A stretch of 64,000 nt of DNA from Taeniopygia guttata (GCF_048771995.1 NC_133026.1:151923001-151987000); one strand, 5' to 3'. Shown: positions 27,545-39,349, counted from the first letter of the stretch. Notes: generated from the letters alone by a model not told the origin. Program-made: numbers and translations.

Positions 27545-30500
27545 TCAGCGGCCCTCCATGTCAGGATCTGGAGGAGGAACAGTTGGAGATGGTGGAGGAG
27601 GAGGATCAATGTGTCCCCCAGCTCCACCCAAGGGTGTCCCAGGTGTCCCCAGTCCCACCCCAGGGTGTCCCAAATGTCCCCCACCTCACCCATGAATAAC
27701 CCAGGCGTCCCCACCTCACCTATGGATAACTGAGGTGTCCCAAACCCCATCCATGGTTAACCCAGGTGTCCCCAACCCCACCCCAGGGTGTCCCAGGTGT
27801 CCCCAACCCCACCCCAGGGTGCCCCAGGTGTCCCCCAAGCCCACCCATGGATAACCCAGACGTGTCCCAGGTGTCCCCAAGCCCACCCCAGGGTGCCCCA
27901 GGTGTCCCCTCACCCTGTCCCAGGGCCGGGGCCACCCGCGTGCGGAAGGTGACGAAGGTGTCGAAGGCGAAGACCAGGGCGAGGATGAGGCTGAAGGTCT
28001 GGGGGGAGGGGAAAGGGGCGTGGCCCGGTCAGTCGGGGGCGGGGCTCGGGGAGGGGGCGGGGTTTGGGGACACTCACGAAGGTGGTGGCAGCCAGGGCGT
28101 CACGTGACGAGGCCAAGGCCACCAGGGCCACCACGAGGAAGATGAGGGTCCCACTGACGGCCCGGAGCAGGTCCTGGTGGGACAGCGGGGGGGACACTGT
28201 GGGGACACCTTGGGGACACCAGGGGAGGGGTGGTGACAGTGGGGACACCAGGCGGACACCAGGGGGAGGGGTGGTGACAGTGGGGACACCTTGGGGACAC
28301 CAGGGAAGGGGTGGTGACAATGGGGACACCTTGGGGACACCAAAGTGATGGGGGTGGTGACAGTGGGGACACCTTGGGGACACCAAAGTGATGGGGGTGG
28401 TGACAGTGGGGACACCTTGGGGACACCAAAGTGATGGGGGTGGTGACAATGGGGACACCTTGGGGACATCAAAGTGATGGGGGTGGTGACAATGGGGACA
28501 CCTTGGGGACACCAAAGTGATGGGGGTGGTGACAGTGGGGACACCTTGGGGACACCAAAGTGATGGGGGTGGTGACAATGGGGACACCTTGGGGACATCA
28601 AAGTGATGGGGGTGGTGACAATGGGGACACCTTGGGGACATCAAAGTGATGGGGGTGGTGACAATAGGGACGCCTTGGGGACACCAGGGGGAGGGGTGGT
28701 GACAGTGGGGACACCATGGGGACACCAGGGAAGGGGTGGTGACAATGGGGACACCAGGGGGACACCAAAGTGATGGGGGTGGTGACAATGGGGACACCAG
28801 GGGGACACCAGGGGGAGGGGTGGTGACAGTGGGGACACCAGGGGGACACCAAAGTGATGGGGGTGGTGACAATGGGGACACCTTGGGGACACCATGGGGA
28901 CACCAGGGGGACACCAAAGTGATGGGGGTGGTGACAATGGGGACACCAGGGGGACACCAAAGTGATTGGGGTGGTGACAATGGGGACACCAGGGGGACAT
29001 CAAAGTGATGGGGGTGATGACAATGGGGACACCATGGGGACACCAGGGGACACGGAGGGGTAGCAGCAGGTCACCTTGGGGACATGGGGGGACACCAGAG
29101 GGACACTATGAGGACATGGAGGGGGACACCCAATACCACGGGGATGTGGGGCGGTGACAAGGGGACACGCCATGGGGATGACATGAAGGGACACTATGAG
29201 GATGTGGAGGGGACACCATGGAGGACACCCTAGGCATGACATGGGGACATGGAGTGACACCCTGGGGACGTGTAGGGGACACGCCATGGGGTGACAGCAG
29301 GGTAGGGGACACCGAGAGGATGCAGCATGAAGGGACACCACGACAGGCATCAAGGAGTGACACCCTGGGGGACATCAGGAGAGGGAGGGGTGAACAAAGA
29401 GGGGACAAAGCCAAGGTGGGCACCAGGAGGTGACACCATGGGGACAGAGGGGGACACCTTGGGGTTGACACCAAGGGGTGACACCTTGGGGACACGGAGT
29501 GACACGGGAGGGACAGCAGGAGGACGTGGGGGGGTTGGGGAGGGACACAACACAGGTGACACCACGGGGACACATCATCCATCCATCCATCCATCCATCA
29601 TCCATCATCCATCATCCATCCATCCATCCATCCATCATCCATCCATCCATCCATCCATCCATCCATCCATCCATCCATCCATCATCCATCCATCCATCCA
29701 TCCATCCATCCATCCATCCATCATCCATCCATCCATCCATCATCCATCCATCCATCATCCATCCATCATCCATCCATCATCCATCCATCCATCATCCATC
29801 CATCATCCATCCATCCATCCATCCATCCATCCATCCATCCATCCATCATCCATCATCCATCATCCATCCATCCATCCATCATCCATCCATCCATCCATCC
29901 ATCCATCCATCCATCATCCATCCATCCATCCATCATCCATCCATCCATCCATCCATCCATCCATCCATCATCCATCCATCCATCATCCATCCATCCATCC
30001 ATCCATCCATCATCCATCCATCCATCCATCCATCCATCCCCCATCCATCATCCATCCATCCATCCATCCATCATCCATCCATCCATCATCCATCCATCCA
30101 TCCATCCATCCATCCATCCATCCATCCATCCATCCATCCATCCATCCATCATCCATCCATCCATCCATCATCCATCATGGGTGGCACTCCGGAAGGTTCC
30201 GGAAGGTCCCCGGTGCCACCGCCGTGTCCGTACCAGGCAGGTGCCGTAGCCGGGGGGCAGCCGGGGGGGGTCCCGCAGCAGGAGCCCCCCCAGGGCCACC
30301 ACCCCCGCCAGGGTCTGGAGCAGCGCCGGGGCCAGAGTGGGGGGCGCGGGGGGGGCCAGGAGTGCCACCACCCCCCCGGACAGCACCTGGGGACACAGAG
30401 GGGTCATGGGGGGGTCATGGGGGGGACAGGAGTGCCACCACCCCCTTGCAGAGCACCCTGGGGGCAAGGGGGGTTATGGGGGTGTCAGGGGTTCACACCT

Positions 30501-31156
30501 GTGGGGTCCCCACTGTCCCCCCAGTGCCTCTGTACAGGTACCTCCCCCAGCAGCAGCGCCCAGTGCCCCCAGTGCCCCCATACCAGTCTCCCCAGTTCCC
30601 CCAAGTCTCTCCAGTGCCCCCAGTGCCCCCATACCAGTTCCCCCAGTCCCCCCAGCCCACCCAGTACCTCCACACCAGTTTCCCCTCAGTGCCCCAGTCC
30701 CAGTTCCTCCAATTCCCCCAGTATCCCCGTACCAGTTCCCCCAGTATCCCTGTACCAGTTCCCCCAGTATCCCCAGTATCCCCATAGCAGTTCCCCAGTA
30801 TCCCCAGTATCCCCATAGCAGTTCCCCAGTATCCCCAGTATCCCCATGCCAGTTCCCCCACTGCTCCCAATGCTCCCAGTATCCCCAGTATCTCCATGCC
30901 AGTGAACCCAGTATCCCATCCCAGTATCCCCCAGTGCTCCCAGTATCACATCCCAGTTCCCCCAGTGCTTCCAGTATCCCGTCCCAGTGCTCCCAGTTTC
31001 CCCAGTGTCCTGTCCCAGTGCTCCCAGTTTCCCCAGTGTCCCGTCCCAGTGCTCCCAGTTCCCCCAGTCCCGTACCAGTTCCCCTGCCAGCAGCAGCCCC
31101 CGGGGGGTTCTCAGCACCCCCAGGTCGAAGACCCCCGGCGGCTCCGGCTGCCCCAT
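27545..31156 (-). CDS. CMTM5: CMTM5: CKLF-like MARVEL transmembrane domain protein
   Basis: Small four-helix membrane protein of the CMTM/MARVEL family; mammalian CMTM5 is strong in brain and has tumour-suppressor-like activity. Five coding exons on the complement: 31156-31076 (ATG at 31156), 30386-30234, 28173-28078, 27998-27914, 27567-27545. They total 438 nt, 145 residues, phases 0,0,0,1. Exon 2 encodes 51 residues, the same as the human exon I recall. Exon 3 contains [13 protein letters not shown] and SSRDALAA, aligning with human LRCVSAIIIFLVV and TSRDGAAI. Exon 4 contains [15 protein letters not shown] (human FAYDAFKIYRTEMAP). The N-terminus ([20 protein letters not shown]) is shorter than in human. 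Synteny with the myosin gene supports the call. Introns are swollen by minisatellites. Confidence 0.85.
27610..27910. repeat. 30-bp minisatellite in the last CMTM5 intron
   Basis: About nine units of 'ggtgtccccaaccccacccc' plus 'agggtgtccca' lie between CMTM5 exon 4 (ends 27914) and exon 5 (starts 27567). Confidence 0.75.
28190..29050. repeat. 43-bp minisatellite in CMTM5 intron 2
   Basis: About 20 tandem units of 'gtggtgacaatggggacacc' followed by 'ttggggacaccaaagtgatgggg', with variants (caggggga). Both strands give long repetitive ORFs because the unit drifts through frames; none is a gene. Confidence 0.9.
29051..29572. repeat. Degenerate 'ggggacaccatgggg' repeats in CMTM5 intron 2
   Basis: Looser repeats of 'gggacaccctggggac' and 'catgaggacatgg' form a transition between the 43-bp array and the CATC tract. 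No coding exon is recognisable. Confidence 0.6.
29573..30178. repeat. (CATC/ATCC)n microsatellite in CMTM5 intron 2
   Basis: About 600 bp of CATC tetranucleotide with intermittent 3-base slips (catcatcc) ends 55 bp before CMTM5 exon 2. It is the reverse complement of the motif in the myosin intron at 26.0-26.5 kb. Both genes therefore carry GGAT repeats in their sense strand. Confidence 0.92.
30390..31075. repeat. Decamer-type 'ccagtatccc' repeats in CMTM5 intron 1
   Basis: The 690-bp intron between CMTM5 exons 1 and 2 is mostly 'cagttcccccagtatcccc' and 'ccagtgctccc' repeats with a period of about 10 bp. The long ORFs in it are shadows of the repeat. Confidence 0.8.
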
Positions 31157-32860
31157 GGGGGGCGGGGGTCGGGGGGCTCCGGGGGGTCCTGGGGGGGTCC
31201 GAGGGGTCCGGTGGGGTCTTCGGGGGTCTGGGGGCTTCCGGAGGTTCCGGGGGGGGGTCTGGGGAGGGTCCCAGGGGGGTCTGGGGGGTCCCGGGGGGTC
31301 CCAGGTGGTTCTGGGGGGTTCCCGGGGGGTCCCAGGGGGTTCTGGGGACCCCGGGAAGGTCTCTGGGGGTCCCTGTGGGGCTGGGGGAGGGGCGGGTACC
31401 GGGGGGGACACGTGGGGTGCCCCCGCCCCCCCCCCCACCGTGACAGGCACCGGCGGGACCGGGACAAAGGGACCTTGTTGGGGACACTGGGAGGGACTGG
31501 GAGGGAACTGGGAGGGGCTGGGGGGGACTGGGAGGGACTGGGGGAGACTGGGAGGGAACTGGGAACTGGGGAGAACTGCCGGGTGGGCCCTGGGCGTGTG
31601 AGGGGATTGACTGGGAGGGACTGGGACGCACTGGGGGAGCACTCAGAGTGACTGGGAAGCACTGGGAGTGACTGGGATGGCACTTGCAGAGTGACTGGGA
31701 GTGACTGGGAAAGACTGGGAGCTACTGAGTCACTGGGGGGGCACTTGGAGTGACTGGGAAGCACTGGGAGGGACTGGGACGCACTGGAGGGGGGACTGGG
31801 AGGCAACTGGGAGGGACTCGGAACTGCTGGAGGGGCCTTAGGTGCATACTGGAATTGACTGGGAGTGATTGGGAGCTGACTGGGAGCTACTGCGAGGGGT
31901 CTGGGTGGGATTTAGGATTGGGCGGGACTGGGAGAGGCTGGATAGAGACTGGGAGGGAACTGGGATGGACTGGGAGCTGCTGGGGAATAACTGGGATTGG
32001 CTGGGGACGGACTGGGAGGCAACACTGAGTGGAAACTGGGGGTACTGGGAGCTGAGAGGATATACTGGGATTGACTGGGAGCAGTCAGGGGATGGCTGAG
32101 AGGAAACTGGAGGGGACTGAGGGGAACTGGGAGGCACTGGGAAATGCTTGGGGAACACTGGGAGGGACTGGAAGTCTCCAAGGAGTGAATGGAGCGTGAC
32201 TGGAAGTAACTGGGAGGCACTGGGGAGCAACTGGAACCACTGGGAGCTGAGCTGGGCATCCCCCAATACCCAGTATTCCCAGTTGTTCCCAGTCACTCCC
32301 ACTGCTCCTCAGCCACCTCCCAGAGCCTCCCAGTTGCTTCTCAGTTGCCCCCAGTCACCTCCCAGTGCTCCCAGATCACCCCCAGAGCCTCCCAGTTGCC
32401 TCTCAAATGACCCCAGTGACTTCCAGTTGCTCCCCACTTCTCCCCCCTTTGCCCCATAGTGCCCTCCCAGTGACTCTGTAGCTCCCAGTCACTCCCAGTG
32501 CCCCCCCAGTCACTCCCAGTTGCTCCCAGTCACTCCCTGTTCCCCCTCCAGTCATTCCCAGTCACTCCCAGTTGCTCCCAGTCCATCCCAGTGCCCCCCA
32601 GTCCCTCCGAGTTCCCCCCCAGTCACTCCCAGTTGCTCCCAGTCACTCCCAGTTCTCCCCCAGTCACTCCCTGTTCCCCCTCCAGTTGCTTCCAGTCACT
32701 CCCAGTTGCTCCCAGTCCATTCCAGTGCCCCCCCAGTCACTCCCAGTGCCCCCCCAGTCACTCCCAGTCACTCCCAGCTCCCCACCCCCAGTCACTCCCA
32801 GTTCCCCCCAGTCCTTCCCATTTGTGGTTCTGGGTCGCTGGGGGAGGGGAGGGGGGGGCG
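31157..32860. repeat. Intergenic decamer arrays upstream of CMTM5
   Basis: G-rich 'ggggtctgggg' sequence (31160-31440) is followed by 'actgggagggactgggag' repeats (31465-32265). The strand asymmetry then flips to 'cccagtcactcccagttg' repeats (32275-32820). The 10-bp ACTGGGAG/CTCCCAGT motif is the same family read on opposite strands, giving a large imperfect inverted arrangement around 32270. No gene was recognised. Confidence 0.7.
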
Positions 32861-32950
32861 GGGACACCCTAAAAATACCCGGGGGGGGGGGGAGGGGCCG
32901 GCCCGGGGCCCGATCCGGGCTAAAAAAAGCTGGGGGGGGTCACGTGACCC
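32860..32950. promoter_or_regulatory. A/T motif cluster and E-box between CMTM5 and ART
   Basis: In otherwise pure G/C-rich DNA there are CTAAAAATAC at 32869-32878 (TATA- or MEF2-like), CTAAAAAAAG around 32920 and CACGTG at 32941-32946. This could be a promoter for the downstream + strand ART gene or the upstream - strand CMTM5 gene. Only motif evidence supports it. Confidence 0.35.
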
Positions 32951-32999
32951 TGTGGGGGGATTGGGGGGGCGGGAGCGGCACCGGGACCCCCCCGCGACC

Positions 33000-33730
33000 A
33001 CCGGTAATGGGGGGGGGGGGGTCCTGGGGGGACACGGGGGGTTGGGGACATTGGGGGACATTGGGGGGACACGGGGGATTGGGGACATTGGGGACATTGG
33101 GGGACAGGGGGGATTGGGGTCCTGGGGGGACAAGTGAGGGGCAGATTGGGACCATGAGGGTGGGATTGGCGTCCTGGGAGGACACATGAGGGGGACATGG
33201 GACTGGGAGCAGGATTTGGGGTCCTGGGGGGACACTGTAGGGGAGGTAACGGGTGGGGGGCTGCTGGGGGTATCTGGGGGTCATTGGATTGGGGTCCGGG
33301 AGGGGAGGGCAGGACACACTGGGGGACACTTGGGGTGAGAGGGAACAAGGAGGCCGGGGGGAGGCAGGAGGTGACCCCAGGATTGGGGCACCAGGGGGGA
33401 TGTGGGACCACGGGAATGGGATTGGGGTCCTGGGGGGACACTGGGGGGGGATTGGGACCACGGGAATGGGATTGGGGTCCTGGGGGGGACACTGGGGTGG
33501 GATTGGGACCACAGGAATGGGATTGGGGTCACAGCGGGGGACACTGGGGGGGGATTGGGGTCACGGGAATGGGATTGGGGTCCTGGAGGGGCACCAGGGG
33601 GGACGTGGGACCACAGGAATGGGATTGGGGTCCTGGGGGGGATACTGGGGGGGGATTGGGACCACAGGAATGGGATTGGGGTCACGGCTGGCGACTGGGA
33701 GTGACGCCGGGGTTTGGGCTGGGGTCCAGG
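33000..33730. repeat. Minisatellite in the ART 5' flank
   Basis: 'gggaatgggattggggtcctgg' plus 'ggggacactggggggg' units of about 50-55 bp are arrayed at 33400-33700, preceded by 'ggggacattggggg' repeats. Similar G-rich 5' flank lies upstream of the second ART gene and of the orphan flank at 46.1-46.9 kb. Confidence 0.75.
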
Positions 33731-33913
33731 TGGGCAGCGGGGAGGACAAGGGGTCTGGGGCCAGGGGGTGATGGGGGGACTCTGAGAAGCCAGCTGCCCT
33801 CAGTGTCCCCTCCGTGCTCCCACCGTGTCCCCTCGGTGTCCCCCAGTGCCCTTTGGTGTCCCCCGCGTGTCTCGGTGTCCCCGCACCGGGGGCACCCCGT
33901 GGCCTGGCTCTCC

Positions 33914-34892
33914 ATGGACCCGCTGCCACTGACCCTGGCACTGCTGGCCATCACCGCGGCCACCACCGCGACCACCGCCGTCCCCCCCGGTGACACCGCT
34001 GGCCCGCTGGTGGTGGCCCTGGACATGGCCCCGGACGCCTTCGATGACCGGTACCGGGGCTGTGGCCGCGCCATGGCCGCGGCCTTGCCGGGCCTGAACC
34101 GCTCCGAGTTCCGGCAGAACGGTCACTTGGCCGAGGGATGGGCTCTGGCCGCGGCCGAGTGGCGCGTCCGGATGTCCCCTCGGTCCCCTCGGTCCCCTCT
34201 GTCCCCAGCCCAGGCCATCGCCCTGCTGGCCTACACGGCGCCGGTGCCGTTACACCGGGAGTTCAACGCGGCCGTGCGCACGGCCGGAAAATCCCGCCGG
34301 GAATACCGGGACGAGTTCCACTTCAAAGCGCTGCATTTCCTGCTGACCGACGCCCTGGCCACGCTGAGGGACGCTCGGGGCCCGCGGTGTCACCGCGCGT
34401 ACCGGGGCGTGCGCGGGGTCCGGTTCGCGGCGCGGCGCGGCGACACCGTCCGCTTCGGGCACTTCGCGTCGGCGTCGCTGCGCAACGAGAGCTCCTGGAG
34501 CTTCGGCACGGACGCGGCGTTCCACGTGCTCACCTGCCAGGGCGTGAACATTCGGGAATTCTCCTTCTTCCCGCACGAGGAGGAGGTGCTGATCCCGCCC
34601 TTCGAGACCTTCGAGGTCACCGATGTCACCAACGTCACCCAGGCTGGGGACAAGGCGCGGATCCAGCTCCGCTCCAGCGGCACCGTCAGCAACTACAACT
34701 GCGAGTGGCTGCGAGGTGACAGCGCGGGGGACAGCCTGGGGGACGGGGACACTCGGGGGGGTGACAGCGCAGGGGACAGCCTGGGGGACGGGGACACTCA
34801 GTGGGGTGACAGCGCAGGGGACAGCCTGGGGGACAGGGACACTTGGGGGGGTGACAGCGCGGGGGACAGCCTGGGGGACAGGGACACTGGGG

Positions 34893-34923
<31 letters not shown>

Positions 34924-36000
34924 CGGTGCTGGGGACACTCGGGGAGGGTGAGGGACAGGGACAGGGACACAGTGCTGGGGACAAGGACAGGGACACACAG
35001 TACTGGGGACACTCCGGGAGGGTTAGGGACAGGGACACTCAGAGAAGGTGAGGGGACAGGGACAGTCAGAGAAGGTGAGGGGACAGGGACACTCAGTGCT
35101 GGGGACACTTGATGAAGGTCAGGGGACAGGGACAGGGACACTCAGTGCTGGGGACAGGGACACGCAGAGAAGGTGAGGGGACCCAGTGCTGGGGACACTT
35201 GGTGAGAATGAGGGTACAAGGATACACGGTGCCGGGGACAAGGACAGGGACACCCAGTGCTGGGGGCACCCACTGTGGGCATGGGGACAAGGTCACCCCA
35301 GCGCTGGGGACAGGGGACAGACACCTGCTGCTGGGGACATCCACCATGAGCACAGGGGGGACAGGGACATCCCGTGCCAGGCACAAAGATGGGACCCCCA
35401 CATGTGGGATGGGACAGAGACAGGGACCCCCCAGTACTGATGCTGTCCCTCCCCTCAGCAGAGCAGCGATGTGGGGATGGGCCCTGTGTGTTTGATGCAG
35501 GTGAGCTGGGCCCCCGGACCCCTCTGTCACCCTGCCACCCCTCCCCATGGCCCCCCTGTCACCCCTAAAGCACCCCCATGGCCACCCTTGAACCCTGTCC
35601 CCTCCCCATGGCTCCCCATGGCCCTGTCACCCCTGATCCTCCCGTGGCCACTCCCCTTGTCACCACTGTTGCCCACTCATGGCCCCCTTGTCCCCTATGT
35701 CACTCTAGGACCCCTCTGACACCCCTTGGCTCCCTGTACCCTCCCATGGCCCCCCAAACCCCTCTGTCACCTCTAACCCCCCCTCCATAGCCCCCCTGAC
35801 CGACCCTCAGGGCTCCTCCTTTCCCCTGTCACCTCTGTCCCCCCCTCACTGTCTCCCTGTCCCACTTACCCCACTATCCCCAGCCCCCTGTGACCCCCAT
35901 CTTTTTCTCCCCAGGCAAGAGCATCCCTGGGGACCTCCCCAACCTCGGAGGGCTCCTCCTGGCCACTGCGGCCCTGGCAGTGGCCACTGGGATCCTCTAA
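33914..36000 (+). CDS. Arginine-specific ecto-ADP-ribosyltransferase, copy 1 (GPI-anchor type)
   Basis: Transfers ADP-ribose from NAD+ to arginines of secreted or surface proteins. Exons 33914-34715, 35459-35500 and 35915-36000 total 930 nt, 309 residues. A hydrophobic N-terminal signal (LTLALLAITAATTATTA) is followed by the ART fold. The R-S-E motif is present: R164 (YRGVR), SxS at 186-188 (FASASL) and ExE at 222-224 (HEEEVLIPP), the form typical of arginine-specific ARTs. The last exon ends with GGLLLATAALAVATGIL, a GPI-attachment-type tail. The large single catalytic exon and small C-terminal exons are usual for this family. The middle-exon acceptor is a CAGCAG tandem, so one Ala may be optional. 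An Arg/Ser/Pro insertion (MSPRSPRSPLSP, 87-98) comes from a short tandem repeat and is absent in copy 2. It resembles the chicken ART1/ART7 group; the exact symbol is not assignable. Confidence 0.88.
34720..35450. repeat. Minisatellites in ART copy 1 intron 1
   Basis: 54-bp units 'agcgcgggggacagcctggg' plus 'ggacggggacactc...' (34720-34890) are followed by 'gggacagggacactcag' and 'agaaggtgaggggacaggg' repeats. The catalytic ORF reads into them, but the GT donor after 34715 and the downstream exons make that intronic. Confidence 0.8.
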
Positions 36001-36340
36001 ACCACCAGACCACCAAGAGCACCACGGTCATTGTGGTCACCATGGTCACCAAAGCCACTTGTACCCCTCAAGCCATGAGGCCACCAAGGTTACTGAGGTC
36101 TCCAAAGTCACCATGGCCTCTGTGGCCACTGTGACGTACAAGGCCACCATGGCCACTGTGGCCACCAAGCCAGGACAAGGGAGGGCACAACAGTGGAGCC
36201 ACGGGTGCCACAGGATGTTGGGACAACAGAGGGACAGGGGGACCCTGATGTGCCATGGCTGTGGTTCTTCACTTTTTTTGTATTTTTTGCCTCCCTTTCC
36301 AGTAATTTTAATTTTTCTTCCTGTTTATTAAACTGGGTTT
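36001..36340 (+). terminator. ART copy 1 3'UTR with poly(A) signal
   Basis: The 3'UTR follows TAA at 36000. It starts with degenerate 'gtggccaccatgg' trinucleotide-like repeats and ends at ATTAAA (36327-36332) after a T-rich stretch, about 330 nt in all. Confidence 0.65.
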
Positions 36341-36659
36341 ACCTCAATCCATGAGTTCTCCTTTCACTTTAACCCTCTGGAGGAGGAGGATGAGGAGGAA
36401 GCACAGGGGAAGCCTCAGGGCAGGGGTGGAACTGAGTGGTCTTGAAGGTCCTTTGCCATCCCAAATTATCCTGGAATTTCAGGACTTCCTGCAGGCAGGA
36501 GGAAGAGAGAGAGGAAGAGGAAAAGGAGGAGGAGAAGGTGGAGGAAGAGGGTTCTGAGGGTGGGACAAACCCTGAAGAGTCGAATTTTCTACCCCAACAA
36601 CCCAGAAAAGGACTCGACATTCTAAGGTGATGGGTAGGATGAAGGATCCAGGGCTGGGG

Positions 36660-36910
36660 GTGACATTCTGTCCTGCTGTGTCTTGGTTTGACAAGACAGT
36701 TATCTGCTAAGGAAGGCAAGATCCTCCCATGAAATGGAAAAAATGTAAACCCCCTCCCTCTGAATTGTTATAATTTTGAAATCAAAAGGTTCTAAGGCAA
36801 AGACATGGGAATAGGAATAACAGTTCTTTACTAGGAAAACTAAAAATACAAATGCAATGGTACAAATAAAAAACTCCAAAACACTGACAGAGTCAGAACA
36901 TGCCCTGATT
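36660..36910 (+). mobile_element. Probable LTR-derived passerine interspersed repeat
   Basis: The segment starts near 'tgctgtgtcttggtttgacaag' and includes 'gaattgttataattttgaaat' and 'aataacagttctttactagg'. I recall very similar sequence as an abundant LTR-like repeat in songbird genomes. Base composition drops sharply to A/T-rich compared with the flanks. The family name and ends were not determined. Confidence 0.45.
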
Positions 36911-37059
36911 CCCTGTGGGTCAGGGTGGTGGCAGCAGCCCCATCCCAGGGTGGCTCAGCCCTCCTGCAGTGCCAGCTGTGCTTCTGCTGGAGCAGGATCC
37001 TGCACAAGGGGGGAGTTTTCCTCTGGAGCTCCAGGGCTGGGGGAGATGGGCCTGGGCTC

Positions 37060-37345
37060 CTCTGGGAATGCAGTGGAGGAGAAAGCTGCTCCTCTGGGAG
37101 TACAGTGGGGAAGAAAGCTGCTCCTCTGGGAATGCAGTGGATGAGAAAGCTGCTCCTCTGGGAATGCAGTGGGAAGAAAGCTGCTCCTCTGGGAATGCAG
37201 TGGGAAGAAAGCTGCTCCTCTGGGAATGCAGTGGGAAGAAAGCTGCTCCTCTGGGAATGCAGTGGAGGAGAAAGCTGCTCCTCTGGGAATGCAGTGGAGG
37301 AGAAAGATGCTCCTCTGGGAATGCAGTGGGCAAAGGCTGCTGTGC
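37060..37345. repeat. 32-bp minisatellite
   Basis: Nine to ten units of 'gaatgcagtgggaagaaagc' plus 'tgctcctctggg'. Both strands read open because of the repeat, including a spurious 185-residue ORF. Confidence 0.9.
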
Positions 37346-37680
37346 TGTTCCCAGGTCAGATTGGATCCAGGTAGGAATGCTGGGCTCCTTCCCCTGGGTG
37401 GTGCCATTCCCAATGGATGATGGAATTTTATCAGCTGTGCAGGGACACTCACTGTCCATGAATAGGAGATAATTAATAACTAATGGCCCATGAACAGAAG
37501 AGATGTCCTGGAGGGAGGATTGGCTGTGGGAGAGAGAAAGAAAAGTGCCCAAAGAACAGCAGAGAGCTGCCCCAGCTCTGACAAATGGCAAATGGAATTC
37601 ACACCCCCATTTCCAGCCTAAGACAGGGTGACAGGAGCTGGGTGCCCGTTTAGCCCTAAGAGGGTCCCTGTGGTGCACAT
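37346..37680. other. Unannotated unique stretch
   Basis: Sequence without a recognisable exon, promoter or repeat. It may be part of the interspersed element that starts at about 36660, since it has the same moderate A/T content. Confidence 0.4.
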
Positions 37681-38515
37681 GAGAGCTGTGTTAGGACGGG
37701 CAGCTTGGATCAGTCCCACCTCGGGGAAAGGCAAATGCATCCCCATGTGAAAAACAGAATTCATTGCTTAGAGTTTTTAAAAGTTTAATAATGATAATTA
37801 TAGTAATAGGATAAAAAAAGGACAATATTTCCAGCACTGTGTGGTCCTGGCCAATAGCCGGAGAACACACCGGTGTACACAGACAGTGTCATATTTATGC
37901 TATTACATTGCTGAGACACATGAATATTCATGTGTTTCATGCATTATTCAAACATTCCTGGGAACTTTCTGATGTTTTGGGAACTCCTTTGTCTGACTTC
38001 TTCAACTTATCTGTGTGACATCCTGTGTGTCAGGTCAATATATTTTATTTCTTCTTGTGTCTCTGTCCTGCTGTTTCACATCCTGTGATAAGATTTTAGT
38101 GTGTTCTCCTTAAATTTAACATGGCATTCTGTTATTGTGCTCTGGTGCTCTGGTTTGTGTCATGGTTATCTTAGCACTTGGACAGGCTGGTCAGTGGATG
38201 GCCTTACACTGTTTTTGGTTACACAAAGCCCTTTTTTTCACATCTTATGTTTTGCTAAGGTCTATAACACAGTACATTCATCACACTATTATTTCCATAA
38301 GTGATACATAGATATTATATTAATTACACTACCATTTCTATGAGCAACTCAGTGCTTACTTAAGCTGATAGATTACATTATATTTACAAGCAGCTAAAAA
38401 GAGTTATAATTGCTACTATTTCTAAATAGTTATAATCACTAACAACATGCATAGGCTAATACATAAATGTGAAAACCAATATTATCTGGTCATTTTTCTC
38501 ACTAGGACTGCTTTT
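37681..38515. mobile_element. A/T-rich segment, probable LTR retroelement remnant
   Basis: About 830 bp of A/T-rich DNA in a G/C-rich region (many ATATT, TTTAAAA and AATAAT runs) with no long ORF. It begins near 'agctgtgttaggacgggcag' and ends just before 'tgctcagtgcaatt', where the duplicated CpG element begins. The composition fits an inserted LTR of a songbird endogenous retrovirus; this is inferred, not matched. Confidence 0.4.
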
Positions 38516-38689
38516 GCTCAGTGCAATTAAAAAAGGATGAAAGATCAGTTTGGGGCCAGTTCCAAAGTAGCTGATTTGAAGTAACACAACAGAAGAAACA
38601 TTGGGAGGAAAACAAGTAAAACGGAATGAAAAAGGATGAAAAATAAAATGGAGAAAAGGGGAGAGAGGCAGCAGCAGCCATTTATTTAT

Positions 38690-38975
38690 GAAAAGCCCCG
38701 GTTTTCCCTCAGATCGGGGATTTTCCGCGTTGCCCGCTCGTCTCCGGGCGCTGCGGTTCGGGCATTGCCCACCGGAGGGCGGCAGCGAGCGCGGCAATCC
38801 GCGCTCCGGCTGCAGTTCCGGGTGCCGCCAGCAGGCGGCAGCACGAGCCGCGGGCGCTGCCGAGCGCCCGGCCCGGCCCGGCCCGGCCCGGCCCCGGGGG
38901 CTCTGCGGGGTTTGGGATGGAGCGACCTTAAAGCCCGTCCGGTGCCAGCCCTGCCCTCCACGCAGCCCCCCGAAT
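38690..38975. promoter_or_regulatory. CpG-rich block with CTCF-like motif, copy 1
   Basis: A block of about 280 bp is dense in CpG, with (GGCCC)n near 38875, in an otherwise A/T-richer region. CCAGCAGGCGGCAGC at 38828-38842 fits the CTCF core consensus with one mismatch. It could be a CpG-island promoter or insulator; no transcript is evident. Confidence 0.5.
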
Positions 38976-39349
38976 GAATCCGACTAGCTCAGAGATAAGG
39001 GGCTGTGAGGGGAGGAATACCAGGAGAGGGAAAAGTATTCAAAAGAGGCTCTTACCCCAGGGAAGTTGGAAAAGCTCTCTTTATTCTGTGGTGTCCATGT
39101 GAGAGCGGAGCAAAAGAGAAAGAGCAGGAAGTTTTAGGGGTCTATATAGGTTTTGGACAGGGTGGGCTTTCCTGGCTCCCCGCCAACCCCGTTGGGGCAG
39201 GAAGGAGGATCCAGGGGTTATCATGATCAGAGCCACAGAGGCCCAGGGAAGCGGGGCAAAAGGGTGCCATGAGCTCACCCTAACACCCAACCTACTGAGT
39301 AGTTCTTCAAAGCCATCACAACCCATCTTTCCTATAAAATCCTTCCCTG

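Noticed and set aside
29327-30818. Long Ser-Ile-His-Pro repeat ORFs (446-486 codons)
   Set aside because: They translate the CATC tetranucleotide tract inside CMTM5 intron 2; not proteins.
33197-34951. Extended 584-codon frame containing ART copy 1
   Set aside because: The upstream part is G-rich minisatellite; the signal peptide at 33914 marks the real start, and the 3' extension crosses a clear splice donor into intronic repeats.
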